From contig JAPEHQ010000001.1 in assembly GCA_027405735.1 (NCBI GenBank), positions 6,014,001-6,078,000 of the forward strand: a DNA stretch of 64,000 nucleotides, given 5' to 3'. The notes below the pieces were generated by a model. That model was not told where the DNA came from. It worked only from the letters and a program-made list of their open reading frames with translations, and did no database searches. Position 1 is the first letter of the stretch. Every line of letters starts with the position of its first letter. Below, piece by piece: positions 50,070-62,312 of this stretch. The position numbers and the translations under genes are program-made. The stretch comes from Mucor racemosus. Taxonomy: Eukaryota; Mucoromycota; Mucoromycetes; Mucorales; Mucoraceae.

Positions 50070-51130
50070 TAAATTTATATTATATCCCATGAAAGACCCA
50101 AAAATGCGTAAAATCCATCTTTTTTTTTTCATTAGATAATACCAAGAAAAAATTATATCCCAATGTATCTGAAATGTTCAGCTTTAATCTAAAAACGCGT
50201 ATCCAAAAATATCCTATTGCTAGCAGTTGGTATAATTTTTTGAACGCTAATGTTTCAAATTCTTACACGTATCTCACTGCTAAAAACAAAAACCTTTGAG
50301 CCATCATATCTCTACAGAAAACTAAGCTATACTAATACTTTCTAATAATAAACCTTGCTTGTTTTGAAGTGCTCTATAACATATTCTAATATAAAAAAAT
50401 TCTGAGCATTTTTATTTTTTTTCATTTTTTTTTTGACATTTCTGTGGTAGATTTCAAAATATCGGTTAGATTGAACAACATTTTTTTTACATTCATGTCA
50501 TTGAACTTGTTAAGCTCTCTTGGATTCAATTTAGTTTGTTTCAAAATATTGATTTTTCGTGGAGATATCCTCAAAAATGTGTACAAAGAGATTCTTTTGT
50601 TTCTACCTCTCAATTTTCCCTTGTATACCCTCATCCCGAAATCTGAATTTGAAAAAAAAATCACAAAAATCTTGTTTTCTTTACCAAATCTATAGCTAGA
50701 AGGTTAAGCAATGGCTCAATCGATAGATAATGTTGTTGCATATTATTTCCAATGCTTATATTTGAATTATATTTATAAAAAATGCTGTGTATCTTCAAAA
50801 AATCTCCAAAATTTCAATGGCATTTTGTACAAAATTTGATGTGAAACATTTGTTTGAATTTTGTTCAGCTGGATGCAGAATTTAAAACTGTACAAAAACT
50901 ATTTAATATGCTATTTCAATTTACTTTTCAGTTCCTGAGCCACTAAGCAATTTTGTTTTTTTGATCATTTTCTGGTCGATTTTACAAATCAATTTTAGAA
51001 CTCAGTTAGCATAGGGTTAAGCTCTGATGTAAACTATTACTTTGATTATCTCGACGAAAAATCAATACTTTTCGCTGAAACAAAAAATGCAAAGTAGCCT
51101 AAAGTTGGATCTACTTTGTGAATACAGAAA
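50070..51130 (-). repeat. R1 copy d, inverted
   Basis: Reverse complement of R1 copies a and b, and parallel to copy c. It contains the GATTTTTCGTGGAGATATCC block near 50549, the GCTGGATGCAGAATTTAAAA block near 50869 and CGACGAAAAATCAATACTTT near 51052. The R1 frame (MRVYKGKL...) is on the minus strand at 50422-50640. Confidence 0.75.
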
Positions 51131-51789
51131 ATCGACACCTTAATGTAGACACTCGGCTTTTTACAATATATTTTAGGTAAATCTTGGTGAATTATGGTCA
51201 ACATTTGGCCAATGCATTTATATTCTGGAATTAATATTTCTATTTTCCGAGAGATATCAATGGCTTACAAAGTGAAGGGTAAATGAAGCTGTACATCTCC
51301 TTCGAAAATTTTATGTGATTCGACTCAATATTAAGCGAAAATATTTGAAAACCATTTGAAAACCCATCTGAAGCCTCCTTTACTACAGCTGTAAAAACCG
51401 ACAATAAAAACCTCATCTCGATAAATTTCAACCCTATTAATTTTCAACTTTACATGATGAGAGTAGGTACCCATCTTGAACACGATGACCTCAAAGGGCA
51501 ACTTCCACAACCTACTGCGTGGTGTCGAGAAAATTAATGCCAAAGTGCACCTATACTTTACTGCGCTCTTTTAATGAAAACAATCAAAAATGCGATCTTT
51601 ATAAATAATGATCTAGGTAAACTGTCATTCTGCATGAGTATAGGTATGGGTAGTAGATATTACAAGTATATCCTATATCAGCTTGCATAGTGTAAATCGT
51701 TATGTATTCAGTAAATTTGAACAAAGTGTTGATTACCTACTGCTCACACCCACTAAAGTCAGTAAGCTCGCCAGTTCTCGCCAAATATG
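51131..51789. other. Gene-free spacer
   Basis: AT-rich sequence of about 660 bp between R1 and R2 copies. No coding or RNA gene is supported. Confidence 0.35.
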
Positions 51790-53900
51790 GATCTAGTGCT
51801 ACGCATGCTACTGTAACATAAGGGACTAATGTTTTTAATATAGGTAGCAGCCTATATTAGAGACTGATATTTTTATTTAAACGCATTCTAAGATCAAATC
51901 GAAGACAATGATATTTATGTCTACTCAATGAAAAGCTAGAACTGGCTACAAACTCACGGAGTGTTCCAGAAAAGTGATAAAAATTTAAATATCATAGAAA
52001 CACAAAAAAAAAAGAATAATCTGATGTCTTGCCTAATAACCATAGTTCGGATCGTAACTATACTTGAAAACAAATCTTTTTACAGCTGACAATTGTAAAC
52101 CAAAATAGGAAGTTTAAAGAAGGTTAATTTGTTTAAATTTTATGAGTGATAAAGTAACATTTATAATCTTAGATTTGGCTTGCATATAAATTTAAGCAGT
52201 AAGCGTTATTTAATTTTATGCTCAAGTAAAAATCATTGTTGCTATAAACATTATAGCTATAAACATATTTACAAGTGATAATAATTGCTAATATATTGGC
52301 TCTTTCATGTAGTATTGCTCTACATCAACAGCGTATTGAATTGTATTGTCTATAATCTATATCAATAAAAACAAATGTAGTAATTCAAAAACCCATTCCA
52401 GTAAAAAATGCAATAAAATTTTGAGAAAGGCACAATGCTCATGTACAAACCAATTTGTACCTATACAATCAGCTCATTATGCTCATGGTCAGACTTGATT
52501 ATTATGCACAAATAGGGATAATGATATGCTTATGAACAATTCTACTATTATGCACACATGGGATTGATGTCATGCACACGGACAGAATATATAACTCTGG
52601 ACATACTGGATTTTCGTTATGCTCGTGTGCAATTTCTTTTGTTGTGCCCATGTGCATCTTGTTATCTTTTTAGTCATTATTCAGTGGGCGCAACAACTCA
52701 TCATCATGCTATAGTGTACAGTCTACCTCGGTACAACAAAATCATCTTGTGCAGCACAGGTCGGCCGTAGTGCTTTTATATATAAATCCTTTAAATTTGT
52801 GATTTTCTGGACTTTTTTTAAATCTGGTTGTATCATCATATACTTTTCAAGTAAAATCCGTTATTATTAGGCTAATAATGTTGTAGGTTGTATTTATACT
52901 TTACTTAAAATAAGCCTTTGAATAATTAATAGCAATGCAGTCGAACCTTAATTTTTGTATGAAATTTTGATACTTGCTGCTTGGAATATTTAAACAACCG
53001 AGTCCGGGCTGTCCGGTAATTTTTTCTAGAGATTTAAAGCTTGGAAATATTATTAGATGGCCGCTTCCGGAGATTGTTCGCCTTTTTTTTTTGGAAGAGT
53101 GACAATTGGCAAAAATGTAAACCATATATTATGTTGTATGCCACCAGTATCATATGTTATCACCTTCTACGGTATCAATTCATCTTACAATCTATTGATG
53201 ATTACAACATGTATTGAAGTGCAAAGTCTTGATATCGGATATAAAAAACTCCTAGCGTACTAAGTTTAATCCAGTAATTACCAAGAACGCTTGAACCTCA
53301 ATTATGATACCATATTATTTCATCCCAGCGCTTAATTAGTCAAGTAGCTATCAAATAAACATCCAAGCACATTTAGCGCAGCGTTGAAACAAGGTAATTT
53401 ACAAGCTCTGCAAGAACAGCTAAATTATAATTGATCCATTTCAATCCATCGATTACTATCAAACAGATCTAATGGTTCAATATTGTCTTAAATTACATCT
53501 CAGAATCTCAATGTCAAATCAATATAATAGGCCATACTTTTACTGTATATCTAAATAAACGACATCTTGTTTTTATTATACAGTTGAAGAACTGATTCAT
53601 TGCTCATTTTCTTTTTTTAATTGTATTCTTTTTTAAGTATTATTCATCAAACCTGAAAATACACGACAAGGCGAAACCTTTTGCAATTCTGCGGATCAGC
53701 GCTAGAAGTACCTGCCATTGCAACGGGAGGTCATTTGAATTCATATTCGTTGAGAAGAATTGATGGGCTTGCTGATTTTAGTAGGCGTGAGTAGCAGATA
53801 ACCAACTTGTTGTTGCTCAGACTGGCTGAACGTACAATGACCCATGGATGCTGATAATTTTGGTGTCGAGCCGGGATTTGTTAGCCAAATTTACTAGTAT
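51790..53900. repeat. R2 long copy b, inverted relative to copy a
   Basis: Reverse complement of 4140-6780, in the same internal order: 51820-51990 matches 6595-6780, 52020-52110 matches 5935-6035, 52360-52790 matches 5270-5700, 53110-53670 matches 4345-4905 and 53670-53890 matches 4150-4345. It lacks the extra module that copy a carries at 6055-6600. Because homology flanks that position on both sides, copy b represents the empty site, and copy a gained a module there. Confidence 0.75.
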
Positions 53901-53959
53901 GCATATTATATGCATTAATGAAAAAGGAAAAAATTTGCTAGACATATGCAAAACTTACT

Positions 53960-54145
53960 AAGAAAAAAAAAAGGACGATCATATTCGATGAGAAGCAAGG
54001 TCATTGGAGATTCTCTTTCAAAATTCATATCCTAATATCAAAGGGCTTCCCCTTTGGCGGGTTTGAACTCACGAATATGTATGTGGCACTCAATTTGTTG
54101 TAGCGCATGCGCTACCTGTTAAGCATGTTACTCTCCTTTGGTCTA
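53960..54145 (-). repeat. tRNA-related SINE-like fragment (tentative)
   Basis: On the minus strand there is an A-box-like TAACAGGTAGCGCATG (54115-54100) and, about 35 bp downstream, a B-box-like GAGTTCAAACC (54070-54060), then a body ending in a T-run near 53970. The spacing and boxes suit an RNA polymerase III promoter, but the cloverleaf cannot be folded convincingly, so this is not a functional tRNA. A tRNA-derived SINE or a decayed tRNA are the options. Confidence 0.3.
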
Positions 54146-54887
54146 CAATTTTAATCCCCATATATGTGAACATGTATTTGTCAGTTTTTCACTATTTGGG
54201 AAATGCAGCAAATTAAGGTGTATTTTTTCTTTTTAGAAATGATAATAGAGCTTTCCAGAAATTGGTAGTAGAAATTATCTGAAAAAATTGCCAATTTGTG
54301 ATGGATATAAACAAAACTCAATGTTAGTACATTAATATTAAGCTGTATATATAACACAATAATTGAATATGGATAAATGTAAAGCAATATTTGCCAAAAT
54401 GGGAGTTAGTATTATAGTAACATGAGCTACAACGCACAGAATCTCAAGTAACATTTAACAGATGCTGCTTTACCAAAACTAATAAGAATTAGACAAGAAG
54501 AGTAAAAGGTGGGTTTTATTCAATGTAGAGAATGAGATTATGTATAGAAGAGATTATCAAGTGATACAATAGCTATTAATGGTGTAACAATAACAATATC
54601 CTGCTGATAATACGACTACTGTAGCGCTATATCTAGATTCTGACATAACAGATGCAGCTGCATTGGATAATTTAGTTTCTAGGTATTTCTTCACCTAGAA
54701 TTATACTGGAAAACCAAAGTACGCATTATTCATTAAACTAAAGACAGACACCAAATTTCCAATGCACAAGTGTTAAATGCAGATATCAATTATATAATCT
54801 TTACCAATGCGAAATAGTAATATGATATACTGTATGAATCAATCAATTTGACAATTATAATCAATGGTAATAATAATAATAATAATA
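54146..54887. other. Gene-free spacer
   Basis: AT-rich, no supported gene. It ends in an (AAT)n microsatellite at about 54866-54887 that serves as target for the next element. Confidence 0.35.
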
Positions 54888-55036
54888 CACTATGAAGAAA
54901 AAATCCCTTAATTCTCGTAATTGTGCCACATTAAGGAAAATAAGACAAAATTTAAAAAAAAATAAGCAGTAAAAATTTTCTTATTTTCCTTAATGTGGCA
55001 CAATTAAGAGAATTAGGAGATTTTTTCTTCATAGTG
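54888..55036. mobile_element. Palindromic MITE (149 bp)
   Basis: Near-perfect inverted repeat: CACTATGAAGAAAAAATC at 54888 and its complement ending CATAGTG at 55036. The arms run inward through TAATTGTGCCACATTAAGG for about 65 bp each around a short AT centre. It is flanked on both sides by ATA, compatible with a short target duplication within an AAT-rich microsatellite. No coding capacity. Tc1/mariner-like origin is plausible from the ATA/TA context but unproven. Confidence 0.75.
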
Positions 55037-56069
55037 ATAGGATCAAGTTTTTAAAGTAATACCAAAAAACTACCAACAGTATGCTAGTAAACTGTAATTT
55101 AATATACTATCGTTCAATATGACCGAATATTAATGCATCAGAGAAAATACAACATGTAAAAAACTGATACTCAATGTAAAACGAGGTCAAGATTGATAAA
55201 AGGGGCCTTCATTGTATGGTCAAAATCGCGACATTTTGATGGATAGAAGTTACAGGAACAAGATGTTGTGTTTGCGTCAGGATTTCCAAAAGGGTTCAAA
55301 AGCATTCTTCATTAAACTCAACTAGATGTTGGATACTCACCATATGTTATTAGTATCATCTTATATTTTATTTAATTGTTGTGTTATTAAAAATCAAGCT
55401 TTTCATAGCTTATAACAATGACAATGGGATGTTTCTGATTGCAGTAAATGACGAAGTTATTTACTAAAACAAAAAAATATAAAATAAAAGCAGTAGAAAT
55501 ACAAATATAATTAGCTAAAGTTTTTATTACAAAAGATTTCTCAAGATTTGAAATAATTGAAAAAGTATAAGGGTATTATTTATAATGATTTGGAGAACTT
55601 GGATACCATCAGACTTGAATGGATGTATATTTAGTAATCTTCCTCCAGTTTTGAGTACATTGTTATTGATTTAATATTTTAAGGGGTAAATCATGTAGAG
55701 CATTGACCATAAGGGATTAATGTCAAGTGTGACAATATCGACCTTCTGGGAAATGGTTGCTTTGTTTATTTTTGTTATATCTATTTTATGTAACCTTGAT
55801 TTTTAAGGGGTAGTTTTTATATGCTTGAATTTTATTTATATCGATAGTGCAACTTCAATATAGATGAGCAGTTGACTAAATTCATATTTTTAGCATGCGT
55901 TTGTTATTGTGTTCAATTGAAGCGTTTGTTTATTATTGTTGTTCACGTTTCAAGTGGCATCATATTTTATGAGCGACACTTGGAATTTAGGTTGTTTTAT
56001 TATTATCAAGTGTTTTTAGTATGTAATTCCACTGCACTGCTTTCAGATTGGCGGCAATTATCATAAGGC
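55037..56069. other. Gene-free spacer, possibly with older dynein pseudogene remains
   Basis: About 1 kb with no intact gene. Since a dynein intermediate chain remnant begins shortly after, further degraded parts may lie here; I cannot read them by eye. Confidence 0.3.
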
Positions 56070-56272
56070 GGACTGATGATACATTTAACACTACTGTTAA
56101 TAGAACAAGTCAATTTAATTTATAAAATTCAAATGAAAATACCTAGGAACCATTTGTAAGTACTTAAGTTAGTTCTGGTAAAGGATTGAATAAATTAGCT
56201 TGGGGCAAAGAGGATAAAAAGGCGGCAATAGGTTCCAGTGATGGCCGTGTTTATGTTTGCGATATTGGAGAG
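56070..56272 (+). pseudogene. Decayed dynein intermediate chain fragment
   Basis: The last 33 codons (56174-56272) read SGKGLNKLAWGKEDKKAAIG then SSDGRVYVCDIGE and end at a GTAAGAG donor, matching the final WD repeat of cytoplasmic dynein intermediate chain (family pattern LNKVxW...VGxxDGRxYVYDxGE). Upstream in the same frame, 56116-56173 reads VNRTSQFNL*NSNENT*EPFVST*VS, which corresponds to the family's VDGTGxxDLWNLNxDTEVP segment with stops at the Trp and a Glu position, plus a third stop. It is therefore a pseudogene piece. Downstream intron-like sequence is repeat R4, duplicated at 7005-7910. No other dynein exons are seen in the window. Confidence 0.78.
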
Positions 56273-57151
56273 GTAAGAGTAAAAGAAAAATTAATTTAAA
56301 TCACCTTTAGCGCAATAATTATAAAGTAAGACTATATATCATCAAATAAACTACCACACAATATTAACATGTACAAAGATTTACAGTAATAAGCTTGAAT
56401 CAAGTGGGTACATCATCATTAGCTCTTGAAAAAGTTCTCAAGTATTATAAAATATCTTATTTTTAAGACTTACAAGGCTTACAAGCGGAATATTAATTTA
56501 GAAAATTATTTTCGTCCAGATCATCAATTTTGACATTTTTTAAATTTTTTTTTCTGATTTTGCAAATCTAGAGTTAATTATACTACCAATTATAAAAACA
56601 AAAAATATACACATATACAGAGTTTAGCCCTCTATTTGCTCAATAAAAAATAATAAACATTTTTATTGCAAAATATTACACGAAAATCCTTTATTCAAAA
56701 AACCGTTTTTGGGCCAAAAATGTTAAGTTTCATTACTTAACATTTAATGTTAAGCTTTTATAAAATGTGTATTGGTCATGGCTACAATTTTCTCTCACAA
56801 TGTAGTATATTTAAACGTTGATTTTGGTATCAAAATTTGATTTTTCTGTTTTTTTATCAAAATCATGAGTGTTGGTAAGGGTAAAATGAGTCCCCGGAAA
56901 TGTCCGCTACAAAGTCTGAATTTTCAGATTGTACGTGGTTAAATATAAGAAAAGTTTAAAAAAAGCGCTTTTTTTTATTTAAAACTTAGATATATGCCAT
57001 AGTCTAAGAGACTTAATCGTTCAATCTTGCTATGTTCAATTACGGCATTGCTCTACGGGCTCGCTTTTGCAATTTTTTAATGAATGTAGGATATGACAGA
57101 CGGTTTTTCTGGTAAAAAAATATATGTTTCTATAATGATAGATATTGCCTA
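56273..57151 (+). repeat. Repeat R4, copy b, cut by the LTR element
   Basis: Inverted relative to copy a (7005-7883) and joined directly to the dynein exon end. The match to copy a proceeds to GATATTGCCTA at 57141-57151, where copy a continues TTTTGTGTAATTTATGG (read on its minus strand). Here the LTR begins instead, marking an insertion. Confidence 0.75.
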
Positions 57152-57613
57152 TGTGGAATATGTACACATTTATCCACTATATTGATCTCCATTTCATCTG
57201 ATTCTCAATTAAAGTACAGCTGACATGAATAGACATTTCACTACTAAATGATATATGCTGATTCATACTAATATAAATTTTCTACCAAGCTTCTATCCTA
57301 GCAACTTATAGTTAAAGACCAATCAACCTACTGTGGATTTAATCACACCATTATGATCAAGGACCCATGAATTCTATGAATACACCGATTGGTTACTACC
57401 AAGATTTATATCTGACAAGGGGTGTTATTGGCTATGTATGGACCTAGGAATGCTTACCTAATCTCTCTGATGAAAACTATATAAAGAGGACATTTATTTA
57501 TTACAAAAGTCCTCAAGTAGAATTTAACTTGATAATAAAACCCTAATGTTATCTAGTCGAATTCCTATTGTTTTTTTATACTTTTTTCCGTGAATAGCTC
57601 TGTCTGTTCCACA
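57152..57613 (+). repeat. Long terminal repeat, first copy (462 bp)
   Basis: Starts TGTGGAA and ends TTCCACA, a perfect 7-bp inverted terminus with the TG...CA rule. It contains CTATATAAAGAGG (TATA, 57475-57487) and GATAATAAAACCC (polyadenylation-like, near 57535), in the order expected for a U3-R-U5 LTR. The same sequence recurs without a visible difference at 62313-62774. The 5 bp before it are GCCTA. Confidence 0.88.
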
Positions 57614-60600
57614 TTTTTTTCGACTAAACAATCCAAGGGCTTACACAACTTTACTACGGATGGTCTAACACGCAAGAACAAGAATGGCTAAAGAAGATCA
57701 TCAAGAAGAAGTCTTAACAAGAACATCAACTTAATATTAAAATGAGAATTTATTTGATCACATCTTTGCTAAGCAAAAATTGACAAATGTTCCTAAAAGC
57801 TATCGATGTATCATTGAAAAGACTAGGCTTTGCCAAGATCTGATTAAAAAAGAATACACTAAATAGACTGATTTTATTTAATATTTGATGAAGACATTCC
57901 TAGGTTGCTACCAAGGTTACCAAAAGGTTCAAGTGGCTCGCTCATCTCAAATCTATGGCTCGAAAGGTTGAATCCAAGAAGTCAAGATTTATCAATCAAA
58001 TTGAAGTGTTCCATATCCAGAAAAATCATAACAAGATGCTGTTGTATTACCCTAACTTCACTATGGTTGATTATTTTCAGTTCTTTGAGAAAATATCCAT
58101 GCTTGCACAATTGATATTGATGCTTGAAAGCAGTATATTTCTCGTGTTGATACCATTGAGTACACATTTAGAAACATGAATTTGATTACTTGATGAAAGT
58201 TGAGAATAATAGTAAGCATATCATTGTTTAGATTGAGATTCTGATCAACTTAAAGATCCATGATTAATTGTTCAGCATACTAAGCATGCACATTATCACT
58301 GGACTTTCCTCGAAAGCAATTGCCCATCAGGTATTAGTTTACCAAAATATCCACTTGAATTAGATGGAATATGAGCAAACCAATGAGATTTTGATTTTGT
58401 TTACATTTGTTGATTTACAAAATAAATTCATCTTGGATCTGCTGCTGATGATGACAATGATGGTATTGGTGTTTATGCTGTTGACATTTACATCTAATGT
58501 TGAATTGAATATTTTGTTCCAATCATGGAGACAGCAAATGCTTATTGTATTGCAATCATCCAGAATCCAAAAATGCAATATTTTCATTAAATGATCCAAT
58601 CGTTGGGCTACCATTATTTTTGCTTCCAATTCTTTATCATATCCATCTACTCCAAACTTGATACAAATGGTTGTACTTAATATCGTCCTCGATCCTTTCT
58701 ATTTTGAGATTGATGAGATGAATACTATGAGTTTGAGTAAATACATATGATATATTGATGTCAATACCTTAAATTGGCACAGCTAATATTTCTTTTATTT
58801 TGATGGCATTTTTTTGTACTGATGCTGTTGCTTGCACTGTTGAATTTGATGCTGCAGCTGTAAGAGAATATAGTTTGAGCTTGATACTAATGAAGCCTCT
58901 CTTGCCAATGGTTTTAAATCATATTGAACTTGAAAGTTTATTCATTTCATTTTATGGTGTTTGCAATTTGATTAAATGCAACGGCTGATTGATATTGATT
59001 CTGTTGAAATTGACGTGTTAATTCTTTGTGATTGATGGTGTTGCTACTGCTATTAGCTGCTGTAAATTTGATGCCACTATAAAAGAATATAACAAAGAAA
59101 CTTTGACGTGAATAGATACACACGTTGTTATCATAAGGAATTATGATTTAAAAAGCAAAATTGAAAGTCTATTATGTACATTTCAAGCCATAGACCATAG
59201 TTCAAATGATACAATGAAAGGAAAAACAGTCAATTTGGTAGCTTTTTGCATACACACTGATTCCTTCAAGTGAAAATAAAACCTTAAAAATGATCATGAT
59301 GACCTGGATTAAATACTATTTAAACATTACAAAGGCTACATTGATTGTTTAAAACAATTCTACAAACGATTGAGTGAAACATCAACTACGAATACAAGAT
59401 ATTCAAATGACTTTCTGTCTGATCTTTCATTCAACAATTACTCAATTTTATTCGGAATTTGGCTAGCTTTGATGTATCTTCTCAAGAAGGTTTATCAAGT
59501 CAACAATATAATGATTGACTTTTGCTGTACACAAACTCCTGAATCAAAACTCAATGAAGTAAATAAAAATGAAAAGACAAACACAAAGGGCATTTTTTAT
59601 TATTATTGTAATGTTAAACATGTATCGATCTTGAAACGGCATTAATCCTGAAAATCTGAAGTATTTATGACCAAGTCGAGATGTACAGTAGTAAAAGAGT
59701 CAAAACTAGAAAGTAAACAAAGATGATTTTGAGATTTAAGCAAAACTAAAATCACTGTATTATTTCAACGAATCTTGATTGTACGATCAAACAGTTGCAC
59801 TATGCAAATGAAAGGCAAACATTGACTACAAATTCGATCGAGATCCTTGTTAAATACGGAAGACGTTGGCTATATGGAATGATACAATTTTATCATGTAG
59901 AGAAAAGGAAAACATCGACTATAAAATTGATCGAGATCCTTAGGTAAATGCAGTGAATGTTGATCATAAAATCAAGCCAATTCCACGTATATTACATCGT
60001 TATTTACATTAAAAATGCAAACTACGAGACCAAATTATATCCCATACACTTATCATGGATTAATGCTATCAGATCAATATATTATCATTTATTACATCAA
60101 TAAAGGAATGTTGACTAGGCACCAAACAATATCTTTTGTTATGTGTTGATAGGAAAATGTTGGCTCTAGATTACCACAACATTATTTGAAGGATTTTGCA
60201 AAAATTACATGACTAAATTTGATCAATGAATACACTTTATTTATACCATGCAAATTGCAGTTAAATATATAAAGGTTGGTCAAATGTGATCAATCAATAT
60301 CCTTTCTTTTACCATGTTGACCTGACGTTTAACAACAATTGAATGCAGGATCAATAGCAGGCATATTGAACATTTTACACGGTTTCAAAAGTTCAATGAA
60401 TTGATGATTCACCTCAAATCACTTTAATACAAAGGCATTGAAGAGTGTGTGCTGCAGTGATCTACTATATAAAAATAGACTCCAGGACTACATGAGGTTT
60501 CCAATGTCGATATGCTACACTTACAACCCACATATCGTACGATAAGGTGCATACCAACCATTTAACCATGGTTCTACAATTGATTCGTGGCATATGATGT

Positions 60601-62312
60601 CTGACCATTTCAGTAGAAATTGGCTACAACCATAGCTTCACATCAATGCAATACATATCATACAAACAAAATACATTAGAGATTGTTAACAAAATCCTTT
60701 ATCAGCAGTGTTATTCCATATTCCCAAGCAATTTTTATCTTGGTTTATGCGATTTAATACGCTTGTACCGTAAAATTAACTAAAATATGATGATCGAAAA
60801 TTGGAAAGTGCACTGTTTACATGTTGATGCTCCCTTAGGAAGCTCATTGTATCTGGCATCTATAATTTTAGACGTACAATCAATGCTTTATCAATATCAT
60901 TTGGTTTGTACGCTTATATGCCACATTTGGGTATTGTGAATTTATTATCGATCACTATAAATGATGTATCACTTGTTACACATGTATAATAAAATGTCCT
61001 ATTAGAGTCATTTTAATCACTACATGGTATACTAAAGAAATGTCTAATACTTAATTTTACGCAACTTGAAGGGTTTCGCATACTTCAATCACTGGGAACT
61101 TTCGCCGCTTTTATGCCCATAAATGACATAAAGAGCTTGGTGGGGGACAGGATGTAGTTAAATGTTGTACCAACAAATCATATTTTAACCACATCATATA
61201 AAATTGAGGGTTTAAAAGATGAATCTCGTTTTAAAAAACTTAATCAAATGTAGTATGTACCAAAAGAAAAATATCATTCAATACAATAAGCTTAGCATTA
61301 TGTATGATGAAGAAAATAACATGGATTTCATAATACTGATGATGAAAAGAAATTCTATACGATTGAATATCATTATACAATATAAGAATTCAACAATTTA
61401 TGTTACAATAAGCCACAGCATTATATCAATATAAGCCGTAGCATTATGTTACAATAAGCAATAGCATTATGTTACAAACAAAGAAATCAATTTACATAAA
61501 AAACAACAACTTGAGGCTGCGTTTGCTGATCCATTTGAAATACTAAAGAGGTCTATATATATGCTCGTAAAACAAAGCAATATGAATGAACCCAAACATC
61601 GAAAGTAAAAAATCGAGTAAAATAGAAGCTAAACATCAGTTAGACTCTAAGCAATATATATATATGTATATATAAGAATATAGCGAGGTTGAACAAAAGA
61701 GCATTATGTACCAGAATACTTGAAGACAGCATTCGATTAGATGGACGCATTTAAAAGAATCTGCAATGTAATTCATGGAAGGATAAGATAGCATTTTATA
61801 AGATGAAAACACTTGATAAAATCTACAAATCCGAAGAAACAATAACTGCATCAGTCAATACCCTTAACAGAGAGAACCAAATTACATTATTAGGTAGAAT
61901 CAAGAGAACATGAAATTTGATAAAATGACAGGCTGTATTAACAATCAAGCACTGCAACTATCAAAACAATTTTGACAATGTGCAATGAAACATGTATTTG
62001 ATAATACAGTTGACTATATATATATTTCCAAGGACAAATCAGGAATGGAAATCAAGAACATTATATCAAAGCCAAATATAAACATTTATACATACAACAC
62101 TTTGTAGTATACAGTTAATTTAGCATTTGACAGATATATATGTAATCACAAGTTACAGTATATATAGACATTTTGTTCAAGTGTTGATTTTACATGATCC
62201 CAGAATATATTATGACGTTACATCTTAAATGAGTATCATATGAAATACAGACCTTCTTGATCGTTTTCATAATTGTCAATTATGCAACTACGTTGAAACT
62301 GGTGGGGGCGCA
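57614..62312 (+). mobile_element. Internal region of a gene-poor LTR retroelement
   Basis: 4.7 kb between two identical LTRs. A polypurine tract-like ACTGGTGGGGGCG lies directly before the second LTR (62298-62310), as expected for plus-strand priming. No gag, protease, reverse transcriptase, RNase H or integrase motif is visible in any frame, and frames are short. This makes it a large non-autonomous retroelement (LARD-like) or a strongly decayed one. Some plus-strand stretches around 58435-59110 read like degraded coding sequence (DDDNDGIGVYAVDI; DGVATAISCCKFDA). The region after the LTR starts TTTTTTTCGACTAAAC, without an obvious tRNA primer site. Confidence 0.75.

Noticed and set aside
54048..54143. 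Functional tRNA gene
   Set aside because: Acceptor and T stems do not pair properly; at best a tRNA-derived fragment.
2150..57151. One large inverted segmental duplication linking the left and right repeat zones
   Set aside because: R1, R2 and R4 appear in the same left-to-right order on both sides although each is inverted, which a single inverted duplication cannot produce.
57905..58629. Small frames in the LTR element as genes (also the identical set at 63066-63790)
   Set aside because: Short, overlapping on both strands, without domains; their identity between copies reflects recent duplication, not selection.
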